From Prostheceraeus crozeri (Eukaryota; Platyhelminthes; Polycladida; Euryleptidae), in the NCBI GenBank assembly GCA_907163375.1, contig CAJQUW010005771.1:1-64000 (forward strand): a stretch of 64,000 nt of DNA, written 5' to 3'. Within the stretch, counting starts at the first letter, position 1; every line of letters begins with the position of its first letter. The notes beneath the pieces are model-generated. The model was not told the origin of the DNA and ran no database searches. It saw only the letters and a list, made by a program, of their open reading frames with translations. The position numbers were made by a program, and so were the translations under genes. This document shows, piece by piece, positions 41,061 to 53,500 of the stretch.

Positions 41061-41822
41061 TGATAAGTAATATTGACTCTACCTACATAGAGTACATGAG
41101 ATCAATGAAGCGTACAAATGTCCAATGTAAGTATGTCCAATGTCAACAACTATTTGTCGCAAAACTCTATACATATAAGCCTAAATCTTGAGACAACTAC
41201 TCGACCGATTCGCTTTATATTTTGATAGAGTATATGGGAAACGTTGGAGAATGCACTTTTCAAATCTCAATTCATTCGATTTAGTGGCATATACTTCATT
41301 TTACATTCAAATTTTCTTCAATTTTTTTTATTTTTTTTGAAATTTTTGTATATATTTTAGATTTTCTGCAATTTGACTCGATGGAATCTGCTTAAACAAT
41401 CATACTCGACAATCTGTATCCATAGAAAGAGCATGAATCAATTTACATGCCATTCGGATTTTTTTCGGCACACTAGCCTGATCCCTTGCGACACATACTA
41501 CTTACAAGCTATTTCAGTGAAAAATTCAAAATTTCTCAACATTGTCTCGACAGATTTGTTTCAAATTTTGTATACAGCATTGACATGATATTTATGTTGA
41601 TAGTCTGTGATAAGATGCTATTCGGATTTCTTCTTCATAGCCTACGAGACGCTTAAATCTTGTAAGTAGTATGAAATGCATAAAACTGTGATTTATTGAA
41701 AAACTACTCGACTGAGTTTGGAAATATTTCAAATTCACAATGTCCATGCACTCACCATGCTTTATTCCAAAGCTAATCTCATTCGGATTTCCAATCATTT
41801 AAATCGATTTTACAGACATGTG
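41061..41822 (-). repeat. Right TIR of the RAG1-like transposon
   Basis: Inverted copy of the left repeat. The open frames it contains on either strand are by-products of the repeat and are not genes. Confidence 0.9.
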
Positions 41823-42159
41823 ATTTGTCTTAATACACTATTGTTGCAGCAGTATTTCGATATACCATTTTAAGCTTTCAACTAAAATATTCCCTTCGAA
41901 TTCAAAACAACATATCTGTAAAACATAGTTATATATCAAAAATCGGTATTTTTACCAGGATGAACATAACTAAAAAAATCATGCAATGCATTGATAGTTT
42001 GGTATAAGCTACAATTACAAAACTGTATATTATTGTATAACAAAAACAAGAAAACGAATGTTTGAAAACAAAAGGAGTCAATACGCAGCTCATGCAACAA
42101 CGAAATAAAACAAATAACAAGCAATGATTAGCAAATTCACATTATAAGAAACTATGTGG

Positions 42160-42800
42160 ACTTTCTGATGGACATCATTTGTCTCAGCAACATCTCGTCT
42201 TCGGCTTCCGATTGAGCTTTCAACGCAAGACGTTTTGCTTGTATCTCGTGAAGTTTATTCTTCAATTTTTTTTTAGTTCCTCTTCTGACCTTCTGAATTT
42301 TTCTTTTGATTGCTTGTCTTCTAGGGCAGTGCGATAACGTCTTCGAGCGTTTCTCACTGAGTTCATTATATCAGGCGAAATGACAACATTTTCTGGTCCT
42401 CCTGTTGATATCAGCCAGTCGTACACAAGTCTTTGTGAGATTAGAGAAAGGCTCTGAAGATTTTCTATCAATATGGACTGGTTGACGGAAAAACCAGACT
42501 CAACATACGCATTCCTGTGGGAAAGGATGAGAATTTTTTTTCATCACTTTCCACAGAAATGAATATTCTGAGCGCGACCCAATCATTTCGGCGAAGAAGA
42601 AGTCCAGTCTTGTTTGGTTGATGTCAAAGTCCATCAATGAACTATGTAAGTTCTCATCACCCAACAAAGTTGCAAATTCCGCCTTTGTCTTATCGGCGCA
42701 ATCAACCGAAATCCATTTTTTTCTCCAATAAAATCTCCAGTAACGAAAAAATTCGGTGAAGAGCGACAGTTGGCTTATTTTTTCATCAAAATAGGAGAAA
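42160..42800 (-). pseudogene. hAT-like transposase C-terminal relic
   Basis: Two frames on the minus strand join around 42500. The first holds KWISVDCADKTKAEF and TRLDFFFAEMIGSRSEYSFL. The second continues VESGFSVNQSILIENLQSLS and ISQRLVYDWL, ending in a Lys/Glu-rich helix. This matches a widespread invertebrate transposon-derived family with an LSHGQAxVERGFSVN block at the C-terminal dimerisation region. The N-terminal bulk is absent, and a frameshift lies at the A/T-rich run near 42535. It belongs to the outer CAGGGTGTCCGC element. Confidence 0.65.
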
Positions 42801-43309
42801 AACATGACGCGATTACAAAGTTATATAATAGCAATATTCCAGGTTTTTCCAGGTTTCCTTCCCAAATTCCAGGTGTTTCCAGGTTTTTCAGCGAATTTCA
42901 AGTTTTCCAGGTCAAACCGCAAAATTCCAGGTTTTTTCAGGTTGCGGACACCCTGTATGTAACGCTCAGAGAATCGTGAATAACCTGAGATGCGTAGACG
43001 ACATCACGCTAATTAACTATTCCACCGTTGCGCTCGCGACACTTCCACAAAACATTTTCTGTAGTTGATCACTTGGACTTACATCGAAAACATATTATAT
43101 GATAAAAGGGCTTACATGGAAACATACGACCTAGTGCAGTTTGTCATCCGCCTAAATTCATTTTAAAATTAGCTTCGCTCGGGACACCATTTACGAGTTA
43201 CGGGGATTGGCGGCAATTGCGACCGCGGAAAATGAATACTGAGAGGCTCCTTGAGAGTGTATACAAGGGGTTCGAAGATGAGTTCTAAACTGAATGCAAA
43301 GACTTAAAC

Positions 43310-46037
43310 CAGTGATGTAACCTCGATTAAATTTTAATCGAGTTCAAGGTCAAGGTCGAATCGAGGTCGGCCCCGAAATAAGTCATACAAGATTGATTGA
43401 CTTTGGTACCGGGCACTTGCATGAAAGGAAAATAGAAATATTTGTGTTTTTCATGTTATTAATCACGTTTTGTAAACACACTGAAAATCTGATTATAACC
43501 TATGATAATAATTACGCTTTAGCAAGATAAAAAAATGATGCTTGTTCACAGATATGCTCAAAGTATTACTCTACTACATGACACAAAATCGTCACAAAAC
43601 TAACTTTCTTTTGTGAGTAAAAGGAGTCACAAAAGGCCTCATGTCCAATCTCAACAGGTGCTTACTTTGGACACAGGAATCTTGAATACAAATTAGATAT
43701 GAAATTTGAATGATTGCAGCCAATACTATGGAAAGATAGAAATACACTTGTAGTCCCTCCTCCAGGACGAGCTTCTGCGTGGAACGAGACCGAATACTTT
43801 CACAGAATGTTCTGCACCCTATGACTAACACGAAAATGCGCACCCTCCGAGTTCTATCGAATTCCTTTGATCTACAAACAATATCAAAGAAAATGACATG
43901 TTGATTGAAGTTTTCGAACAATCAGTTTGGTGTGTTTACTCCGACTATGCGAGATATATTAACTCTGGCTACATAATTTTAGGCATGATATTTCTTCATA
44001 TCGTCTTCTATAGAGACCACTTCGATGTGCGATATTTGCAGGAATGTGGTTAGATGCTTAAGCTTTGAGCTAAAATTTGATCAAAATTTTAAATTTACCT
44101 TTCTAAGCTTGATGAGTCCAAATATGTTTAGTTTTTGCTAGTAAAGGTATATGGCTACATGACTTCATGCCCTGAAGATACATCTACCCAAAAACCGTTG
44201 CGCTACCCGTACGGAAATAAATGGGGTATGATCATAGTATGAATTCATATATATAATCACAGCATGAATTCATACGCATGTTCATAGCATGAAATCATAC
44301 TATGTTCATAGTATGAATTCATACGCAAGATCATATGTATGAAATCATACTATGATCATACGCATGAATATGTATTGCTTTTTTACACTTTTCATACGTA
44401 TGGAAACAGTAAGAATTCATACGTATGATCATAGCATGATTTTTTCATAGTATGATTTCTTCATAGCATGATTACAGTATGATTTTTTCATAGTATGATC
44501 ATAGCATGATTTCTTCATAGTATGATCACAGTATAATTTCTACATAGTGTGATCATAGTTTGACTACAGTAGGATTTTATCATACCATGCTCATGGTATG
44601 ATTACAGTAGGAGTTTTTCTTAGTATGAACTAAATATAGTCACTATTTCATCGTGTGATCACGAACCGATTTTGATAGTATGACACTACTGTCAGATTTT
44701 TCAATTATCAGTATTTTCTTCTGATTCATGAAATGGTTTCAGCGATCTAACATGAACAATTGAGCACCAAAATCATAAATAGTGTTCAAATGTTAGTGAT
44801 GAGTGTTCGAGGATACTAATTCAACCCTGATTCACCGAAAAAATTGCCGAAACATCTAATTTGATTATGCAGATATACAATGAACATAACAAGTGAACCA
44901 ATCAGATATTCTACGACAAATATAAAAACATGAATTTCATTGCAAGAAGTATGCCAAGCGGCGTTGACAACTGACACCAATGGCGAAAAATTCTTGAACA
45001 CAATAACCTTCAATAAAAAGTTAAAATTCCAACACAAAACTTATACTAGCGAGAACCGTTAAAATATGAAAATAAGAGTGAATATGGAAGAAACATGTAC
45101 ATTTCTTCGGATTTATTAATCATCAAATAACTGAATTGACACTTTCAATTATCATGAATCACGCAATTGATTGGAAATGAAAGTTCAGACGATCTCTTAA
45201 TTAGTAGAAAGTAATAGTATTATAAAATACGGATCACCATCGAAGAAACGGAAATTATACTTACCTCAAAATGTCATGTCACATGAAAAATAAATGATAC
45301 AAGCTTATTATCTCAGGTGAAAAATCAATCTGAACATATTCGCTGCATAGCAGAACATACGAAATCATACTATGAAATGGTAAGAGATTTCCATAGCATG
45401 ATTTTCGTGTGAAAAATCATGCGAAACCATACTATGAAATGGTAAAAGATTTTCATAGCATGATTTTCGTATGAAGTTTTCATGGTATGAAAAATTCATA
45501 CTTAATCATACTGGGATTCATACCCATTTATTTCCGTACGGGTAAAGATAAAAGATCTCGCATAGTCGGAGTAAACACTCCAAACTGGTGGTTTGGTCGA
45601 AAACTTCAATTTTCCTTCAATTAGCGTCTTTTTATTTGATATTGTCGATAGATGAAAGGAACTCGGAAGGCGCGCATTTTCGTAGTAACCATAGGGTGCA
45701 GAACATGTTGTGAAAGTCTCATCTTCGGTCTCGTTCCATGCGAAAGCTCGTCCTGGCGACGAAGTGCATGCATAATACTATGTTTCCCTAGTATTTGCCA
45801 CAAGCAATCAAATTTTGATGTGTTTACTTAAAAAATTTAAGTCCAAAGAGTTCCGATAAGTAGGCGTAAAGGAGCAAATCAGTATGAAAAATAAAGGAAC
45901 AGACAAAAATTTATGAAATGGTGAAACATTTCTGTAATTATCTGAGTGTTCAGTCCGACCTCGACCTCGATAAAAATCTGCTTAATCGAGCTCGAGGTCA
46001 GACCATGGAGGTCTGCGAGGTCGAGGTTGCACCTCTG
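43310..46037. mobile_element. Non-autonomous hAT-like element (AACCTCGA ends)
   Basis: The left end CAGTGATGTAACCTCG and the right end, reverse complement CAGAGGTGCAACCTCG, match at most positions. They are rich in GAGGTCGAGGTC-type subterminal repeats. The flanks ACTTAAAC (43302-43309) and ACTTCACC (46038-46045) agree at six of eight bases, consistent with an old 8-bp hAT duplication. Inner sequence shows further inverted similarity (43640-43975 versus 45555-45775) around a younger MITE. No transposase frame is evident. Confidence 0.7.
44206..45542. mobile_element. MITE with CCCGTACGGAAATAAATGGG ends and TA duplications
   Basis: The left terminus CCCGTACGGAAATAAATGGG and its inverted copy at 45521-45542 are flanked by TA on both sides (44204-44205, 45543-45544). 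Inside both ends are long arrays of degenerate CATAGTATGAT/ATCATACTATG motifs. These palindromic units give dozens of small potential hairpins over about 450 bp on the left and 180 bp on the right. No coding capacity is seen. It is inserted in the centre of the hAT-like element 43310-46037. Confidence 0.82.
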
Positions 46038-46711
46038 ACTTCACCCATGATTTTCAGAATAAATGAGGCTACTAAGCTTGTAAACAAAGATGCTTGCCAA
46101 TTCATTATTAAAAGAAAATGTACATATTAAAAAAATGTCTTTTCTTGATAATGGCTATGGTGTAAACAGCCGAAATACATTGACTTTTTGCACGATAATA
46201 TAACAATAAAAAACCTGACTATTATCCAAACTTATTTCCAATCATTGTCGGTAGAGTTTTCTAACTTTTAATAAAAGGTTTCTGCGTTTCTCGTTGATAA
46301 AGGGTCGTGACCCGAGAGGTCCGAGACGAAAACTACTGTAAGCTTAACTCTTGCGAGACTGAAGGGAGAGTCTACAGTATCCTTTCCTGTAGGCCACATA
46401 ATTATGAGTTTGCAAAAACATGCATCTTAGGTAATTACGGAAGTATCAGGTTATGTTGACTATTAATTATACCAGAAATGCATTGCGGAAATTCACTCAA
46501 AAATATTATGTATGTTGTGACCTAAAATGTTTCATAAAATTTCACCGAAAGTATTTATTGTTTGAAGTATAGAATGAAGCTCCGTTTATATCTGTTGTTG
46601 CTATATGAAAATCGTTTCATTTTGAAAATAATATGAAAAGGTCAGCAAACTGCTAAACACAATGATAAAAAGTATGATTATTTCCTAAGTCATAATTGTT
46701 ATCTCTCTTAC

Positions 46712-46992
46712 CTCTCTCCACCTTTTCTGACAAGCTTTGATAGAATTGACAAGAATTTTCTCTCTTTCTTCATACGTCTCAACTTGGTCGAGGTTAGCAG
46801 GAATGAATGATGGCGTAGGGCGAACGAAGGGTCGCAGACGAGGCAAAGTTGGAGGTAGTTCGGGACTAATAGATGGAGGCTCGACAGGTTCTTTGCTACT
46901 GATACTGGCGTTTGAAACTGTTCTTTGACGACTACGCGTCACGTGGGACGGCTTGCCAGATTTATGACGACCGTGTCTCTCTGTCGGCGAAC
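46712..46992 (-). CDS. Host gene internal exon
   Basis: The acceptor is TCATCCTCAG immediately before GTTCGCCGACAG at 46992, and the donor is GAGAG|GTAAGAG after 46712. The 281-bp exon starts in phase 1 and ends in phase 0, compatible with the neighbouring exons at 61694-62140 and 32998-33183. It encodes RHGRHKSGKPSHVTRSRQR, a Ser/Pro-rich region (PPSISPELPPTLPRLRPF), then a helix ETYEEREKILVNSIKACQKR. No known domain was identified. It lies in a region otherwise made of transposons, so conservation of splice sites and frame is the main evidence. Confidence 0.7.
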
Positions 46993-47355
46993 CTGAGGAT
47001 GAGAAGAGTGAACACAGTAAAAAAAATTGCTTCAGCGGAGGTGCTATACAGGTAAACCTTGATGAAATTACTGATTAACGTTTCCTGAACTGTTTTTTTA
47101 ACAGGCATGTTTTTACCTGGGTCGGATTCTGCACAATCCCTGTAATTTATCTATAATCAGATAAATTAGTGACTAATTTCAAAAATTATCTGTAAACATT
47201 TGCATCCATTATCTGTCAAAACATCATGAAAATTCAGTGTGACTATACTTTTTTAACGACTTTTTTCAAACATATTACCTTATGCGCAAGTATAATTTCA
47301 CATGGATTTCAGTCACAACCAGGAAATAGACCAATTCAGCAATAAGCAGAAAGTA

Positions 47356-49769
47356 CAGTGATGATCATAAAAAGTGGACCACCTAAATTTTGTCTTACTT
47401 AATTTTTTTGTCAATTACAGATACAAATTCGGCACATAAACGAAAATAAATGTTGAAATAAAATTTTATTTGTTGCTCAATGGCTCCGTAGAGCCACTTG
47501 GCCCTTAAAAGGACCCATGGTACATTCGCTGGTGGTCACTAATAATTCGGAACCGCACCAGAAAGTTCGATCACTTGTCCAATCCGGGAAGGCATGCTTT
47601 TGATCAGCAGGGAGTAGAACGCTTGGCTTCAAAATCCGCGGAAATCCCAAAAACCCACTTTTTTTATACTACTAATATTCATGAATATTTTATGTTCTAG
47701 TTTTGGCTAAGCAATTTTCTTGAGTACGAGTTCCTCAATAGAAAAAAATCGAAATTCAAATGCAATTTTCAATTTCTTAACTTTAAAAATACAATCACAC
47801 ACAGTTAACAATACTGCGGAAATGTCTGTACATGCGCATCAGTGAAAGCATTTCAGATATATGTAAAAGAGAGGCAGTTTGTATTGTTCATTAACATGTA
47901 CATGTGGTTTCTAATCTGGGATCGGATTTTTATTTTTTTTACATAAGTAAACATTTTTCGGAATTTTACAAATTTGCTGCTGAAACTTTTTTATGTAAGT
48001 TGCCTAAAACAACTTACAGTCGCAAAATCAAAATAATAGAAGTAAATGCCTGAAACTGTGAAATCTATGTATGAAACAGCTCAAATTTCTTCTTAGTTGA
48101 GTTGTGGATATGGCATACTATTGACAGGATGTGTAACGACTGCAGGAAGTCGTTCATCCAAATTTTAAATTTTGTTTAAATGTATTTCTATAAATTCGTT
48201 TCATTGATTGAAGTGTTAGTTCTGTCCGGGGCGCTACGCAAAACTTAGCTAGAAAATTTAGATATTATGTTTCTAGCGGGTTAGAGACTGAAATTTTTCA
48301 CATATTATCCTCTTTTACGTCACATAAAATACGACATATTTTGGTTTTTGAGAACATGAAAATCCGGCCCTTAGTTATTATGGATCAATTACACGAGCCT
48401 TGATGGCTTTTAAGCCTCAACGTGCCGGTACCTGGTGCATTCGATAGGGAGAAGAACTCGTGCAAAGAACAAATACGGTACATTATTTGTTAGTTTGAGG
48501 ATAGTTGAATAGAAAAACTCTTCTGAAAAGGAAAAGTGAGACTAACTAATTCATACTCACATGACGCAAACTATACACTATATATGAATTGCGAGCATAT
48601 ACCTGCAAAATGGAGAACGTTTTTTTATTGACATCTTATAACTTTCGGTTGCCCCTGCTCCCACTTCCCCTATATTTTTTTATTCCATTTTTGCACGAAA
48701 TGCGAGAATGACCATTTCCATCACCAAATCCGCGTATCCGCAGATCTGTTCTACGCCCTGGATCAGGCAGTTGATTTCTTCTTGATCTAAACTCTCCCAC
48801 TCTTGCCTCAGCAAAGCTTCAAGTCGAGAGAGACCGTCTCTAGGAAGAATTGGTCGCTTCAGTAGACCCCAGACATTTTCAATTGGATTGAGGTGTGGTG
48901 AGCAAGCGGGCCATTTCAAAGTTCGTATGGCGGCTTCAGCTTTGAATGAATTAGTTACACAACTCCTCTGATAAATGGCGTTGTCGTCCATATTAATCCA
49001 GTCGAAGGAAGGACCACCCAATTGGGAGGACAATGGAAGAATGCACCCTTGCAAAAGATTAACATATCCATCGAAATTCATGTTATCCCGTTGGATGCGG
49101 AGTTCAGTTCAGCCATTCATCCATATCGCAGCCCAAGGTTTTCCACCTCTGGACGGTGGACTTTGGGACGTCTACTTATCGGCTGACTAGCCGTCTGACA
49201 AAGGGGGTAGAGACTTTGCCCTTCAAAAAAACTTTCTCAAGCTTCGAATCAGTCATGACATAAAATGAATTCAAAACCGAATCGAAATTTATGTTTACAA
49301 CTTATCTGGGTCAACATTTTGATCTGGCTATAAGACGTCTAGACACCATAGATATTGAAAGCCTTTAAATGACCTTGCTAGCGCCAGGAGATGTAAAATA
49401 CTTCTCAACAATCAACAGAAAATTATGCGATGAATTTGGGACATCATAGCTTCTCTAGAAGTAAACCGATTTCGACTAACAATACACGTACATCAAAAGA
49501 ATGCTCAGAGAAAGCCTTTTCACCGTATGTTTGATTTATTGTCGTGTTCACATGTTTTCACATTGTAAATCTAAGAGTTCTAAAAAGGGCGATTTTCACA
49601 TTTTGACATCTGTCCACCTTAAACAATGACGAACACAAATGTATAATGGCTTATTGAAGAGCTGCAGCTTTTGAATGGTATATAGCTATGCAAAATGCGA
49701 TTGAAAGGCAGGAGAATGGATTGAAGTTTGACACAATTTAGGTGGTCCGTTTTTTAATGATCAACCCTG
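47356..49769. mobile_element. Tc1/mariner-type element, 2.4 kb, TA duplications
   Basis: The left end CAGTGATGATCATAAAAAGT and the right end, reverse complement CAGGGTTGATCATTAAAAAA, share the inner GGACCACCTAAATT. TA flanks both ends (47354-47355, 49770-49771). A decayed transposase C-terminus is on the minus strand at 48680-49190. The ends have diverged more than those of other elements here, suggesting greater age. Confidence 0.8.
48680..49190 (-). pseudogene. Tc1/mariner transposase fragment
   Basis: The minus-strand frame contains INMDDNAIYQRS with the second catalytic aspartate, followed after 30-40 residues by WPACSPHLNPIENVWGLLKR, the diagnostic PxxSPDLNPIEN-type block with the terminal glutamate. 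A short broken segment upstream (AGKPWAAIWMNG near 49110-49150) preserves the strand before it. The first aspartate and the helix-turn-helix region are not visible. A stop at about 49110 separates the pieces. Confidence 0.85.
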
Positions 49770-49771
49770 TA

Positions 49772-50585
49772 GAAGCAGAACAAAAGAAGAGAACAAATAA
49801 CAATTTCGATCAAAAGAGAAAAGGCGGATGATTTAGATGTTCAGCAGTGTGGGAATCTTAAATCGTAAATATGCAACAATCCTGTCCATGAAAACCTTGA
49901 AATGTCTATTGAATATGATACTCTTCTTCCCTTGACGCCTCCTCCCACAAAAACCTTGGTTGGTTTTCCATTAATACATGTGGATAAACACACTCAAGAT
50001 TATTTCTGCACCTGACGAAGGTCTGAGACCAAAAACATCTTAAACATGGCTTTGAAAGTTTCGCACGTGGTTACTTGACAGTTGCGCACTGTTGGTCTCA
50101 ACAGTATACAGCAGCCACACGAACTGCAACTGCAATATTTCTCTTTTGTAGGACCTGTTACAAGATGTCTGACGCCACGATAGCTTTGAATACTTCAGTA
50201 ATGTACATTAATTAAGAAGTCATAACATAAGAACTAATTACTCTATCATTATTTTACTAATTTTTCTATCTTGTACACTATTATCTATTCCATTGGACAT
50301 CACAAGTTCACTAAAAGTACAAATTTATATTTCGATTTTTGCGTCCATTTCTTCGCAGTGAGTTCATTCTTATTAACAGTTTCGCAGATATTCGAAGTGC
50401 GAAAATTCTCATGCTAGGCGGTAAGTTAACTTTTTTGCACTACAACAAGCATTAGGGTGCAGCTTCTCTACTAACAAAAGTAATTAAGTAGTCTGCATAA
50501 TCAGCTTATTCCAAGAACGGAGATCTCATCATCATCATAAGTTATCGCACTAAAGCAGGTTTCGCTTCACGACCGCTTTCGCCAG
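49772..50585. other. Spacer without recognisable gene
   Basis: Nothing clearly coding. Around 49990-50060 is a CCTGACGAAGGTCTGAGACC phrase like those seen in small foldback repeats, but no paired arm was found. Confidence 0.4.
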
Positions 50586-50589
50586 AACG

Positions 50590-53500
50590 TCGCTTCTTTC
50601 CTCTACGTTCTCTTTATATCTTACTTACTTCTCCTCTCTCTTCTTCTCTACTTCCTTCCTCTCGCTTCTCTCTTTTCTGCATTCTTCTCTCCTCTCTTTC
50701 TCTTTTTTCTCTCCTCCTTTGTCTCTCATTCTACATTCGCTTGCTTTTCTCTATCTATTCTACTCTCTTTCTCGCCTTCACCGCTTTCTCTCTCTTTCTT
50801 CTTTCATCCTCATTTTGCTCATCTTCTCTCTACTCTTCTCTTTCTCTCTCTTTCTCTTCCTCTTTCTTCTGCATTCCTTTTCTCATTCTTTCTCTCTCTC
50901 TTTCCTTCTTTCCTCTCTATTCTCCCTCTCCAATTCTTCTCTCTCTCTCTTCTCTCTATCCTTTCTCTCTACTTTCTCTTCTCATTGCCTCTCTCTTTTC
51001 TCTTCTAGCTCTCATTTTTCTCTTCTTTTTTTCTTCTCTTCCTCTTTTCTCTCTCTTTCTCTCATTTTCATTCCTTTCTCTTCTTCTCTTCTCCTTCTGC
51101 TCTTCTATGTCTACTTTCTTTCACTATTCTTATCTCTCTATGTTTTCCTCTTCCTTTCCATCCATTTTTTACTCTATCCTTTCTTTTTTTCCTTCTCTCT
51201 TCTCTTTTATCTCACTTTGTTTTCTTTCTCATTTTTAACTTCTTCCTCTCTCTTTCTTTCATTCTCACTTTCTTTTTCTTCTCTCCTTCTTTCCTCTCTC
51301 TCCTCTATCGTTTTTCTTCTATCTTCTCACTTTCTCTCTCTCTTCTTCTCTTTTTCGTCTTCTCTTCCTTTCCTTCATCTTCCTCATTCTTTTTCTCTCT
51401 CTTTTTTATTCTCTTTTTTCTCCTTCTCCTCTCTTTCACTTCTCTTTCATTCCCTATTCTCTTCTGCTCTCTTATATTTTTTCTTCCTCATCTTCTCTTC
51501 TCTTTCGATCCCTTATTTCTTCATCCCTCTTCTTCCTTCTCTTTCTGTTTTTTTCCATCCTCTCTCTCTCTTTTTCTTTCTTCTCGTTATCTTCATCTCC
51601 TCTTCTTATTTTTTCTCTTTCTTATCTCCTTTATTTTTCTTCCCCTTCTCTATTCATTTTCTCAGACTTCTTTCTCGTCGTTTCTTCTCTTTTCCTCTAT
51701 TGTCTTTTTCTTACGCTTCTTCCTCTCTCTCTCTCTCTTTGTGTGTTCTCTTCCTTATCCTTAGTTACTACTTGTTTCTCTCTCTTTCACATCTTCTCTC
51801 TCCTCTCTTACTAGCTCTTTCTCTCTCTCCATATCTATCTTCTCGTTCTTGCTTTCACTCTCTCTTCTTCCTACTCTCTTTCTCTGCATTTAGTCTCATT
51901 CTATCTTTTTCTCTTGATTTTCTTCTTCTTCGCTCGCTCCTCTCTCTCTCCTCTCTTTCTCCTCTATTTCTCCTTCCATCTTCCTCTCTATCTTCTTAAT
52001 TCTCTCTTCCTTCTCTCGTAATCTCTGTTTCTTCTCTCTCACTCATTTTTTCCTTGTTTCTATCCTTCATCTTCTCATCCTTCTCTCTTCGTTCTTTATT
52101 TACATTCTTCCTCTTCTTTCTATTATAGCATGTTATTCTTCTTTCTGCTCCAGATCTTGTTTTTTTGTGCTTTTATCATCTCCTGCTCTTTTTCCTCTTT
52201 TTTATTTTAACCTTCTCTCTCTTCTCTTCTCGTTTAATCAATTTCTTTATCTTTCTCTTTTCTCTTCTCTCTATTTTCTATTTCTCTATTCTCTCTTCTT
52301 TCTCTTTACTCTTCTTCCCTTATCTCTATCTCTGCTCTCTTGATTATAGTCTTTTCTTTTTTTTCTCTCTATACTCCCTCTTTATTTCTCTCTTTGCTGG
52401 TCGTTTCTATTCTTCTATGCTGTACTTCTTTTATAATTTTATTGTATTTCCCCCCCCCCTCTTCTTCTTTAATCTTTCTTTCCTCTTTTCTCTGACTGTC
52501 TCTCACTTTCTTCTATCTCATATATCATCTTTTGTCTCTCTTTCCTTCCTTCTCTTTTAAACTTCGCTCTTTTTCTCTTAATATTCTTCCTTCCTTCTCT
52601 AATCCTCTCTTCGCTACGCACCTCATTTTAAAACCTCTCTGTTTCTGTTCTACTCTTCTTCTCTTTTCACTACCTTATTCTCCTGTTTTCTTTTTTTCTC
52701 TCTTCCTCGTTACTTCGCATTTTCTCTTTTCCTCTTTCTCTTGGTTGCTGTCTCTTCTGTCTCTCTTCCTCTTTTTCTCTTGTTATTTTTTTCTCCTCTT
52801 CTTCTTACTTCTCCTTAGCTGTCTCTCTCTTTCTTTATTTATTTTCTATTAATTCATTTCATCTCTTCTTTTCTCTTCTTACCTCTTATCTCGTTCAGCT
52901 CTCTCTTATTTCTTCCTTTTTGCCTTTCTCTCTCTCATTCTTCCAGCTCCCTATCTATCTCTTTGTTCTCTTCAGTGTTCTCTCTTTTTCTCTTTTTCTA
53001 TCTTCTCTTATCCTTCTCTTTTCATTCTCCCCCGTTTTTTCCTCCTTCTCTCTGTATTCGACATTCTTCTCTTTTCCTTCCGCTCACCTATTTCTCCTCT
53101 CTCTTCTCTTTTTCTCTCTTTCTACTTCCTTCTTATTCTTTTCTTTCATCTCTCGTTCCTTTTATCTCTTCTTCTCTCTTCTTCTTTCTCTTCTCTTCTG
53201 GCTTCCTCGTTGTCTCTCTGTCTTCCTTCCCCCCCCTCTCTCAGTCGTTTTTCTCTACTTCTTCGCTCTTTCTTTCTATTTCTAATCTTCTCTTCTCTCT
53301 CCTTCTCTCCTTATCTTTTTTCTTCTCTATTGATTCTCTTTCTGCTGTTCTTATTCTCTCCTCTTTCTATTTTACTTCGCTAATCTCATCTTTTCCTTCT
53401 TCTCCTACTCTTATATCACTCTATGCTCTTCTCTTTTCTTTGCTGTCTTCTCTGTTTCGCATCTTCTCTCTTCTTCTCCCTCTCCTTTGATATTCCTCTT

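Larger units (their letters stand above)
36995..41822. mobile_element. RAG1-like (N-RAG-TP/Chapaev-like) DNA transposon, 4.8 kb
   Basis: Ends are CACATGTCTC and ...AGACATGTG, flanked by ATTT at 36991-36994 and 41823-41826 (4-bp TSD). Unusually long terminal inverted repeats of about 763 bp (36995-37757 and 41061-41822) show only scattered mismatches. They enclose one intact ORF of 695 codons. CAC termini and 4-bp duplications are features of Chapaev (CMC) elements, and CAC termini also characterise Transib elements and RAG recombination signals. The element interrupts the hAT-like element bounded at 36684 and 42955. Long near-identical repeats and an intact ORF suggest fairly recent activity. 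Confidence 0.85.
36684..42955. mobile_element. hAT-like element with TIR CAGGGTGTCCGC, containing a nested transposon
   Basis: The left end CAGGGTGTCCGC at 36684 and right end GCGGACACCCTG ending at 42955 are exact inverted copies. Both are followed inward by repeated CCAGGTTTTTCCAGG-type blocks. TA is present on both sides, and the next bases TATA versus TATG allow a 4-bp duplication with one mismatch; no 8-bp duplication is visible. About 300 bp at the left and 1.1 kb at the right belong to this outer element. The rest is the inserted RAG1-like transposon. A decayed transposase C-terminus lies at 42160-42800. Confidence 0.7.
33184..46711 (-). other. Host gene intron, about 13.5 kb, filled with transposons
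   Basis: It is bounded by the GTAAGAG donor at 46711 and the CTCCTTAG acceptor at 33184. It contains the hAT transposase pseudogene at 33.6-35.2 kb, the nested RAG1-like transposon at 37.0-41.8 kb inside a hAT-like element, and the hAT-like element with internal MITE at 43.3-46.0 kb. Confidence 0.6.

Noticed and set aside
36676-42963. An 8-bp hAT duplication for the CAGGGTGTCCGC element
   Set aside because: The flanks agree only in TA (or three of four bases), so no 8-bp duplication could be supported.
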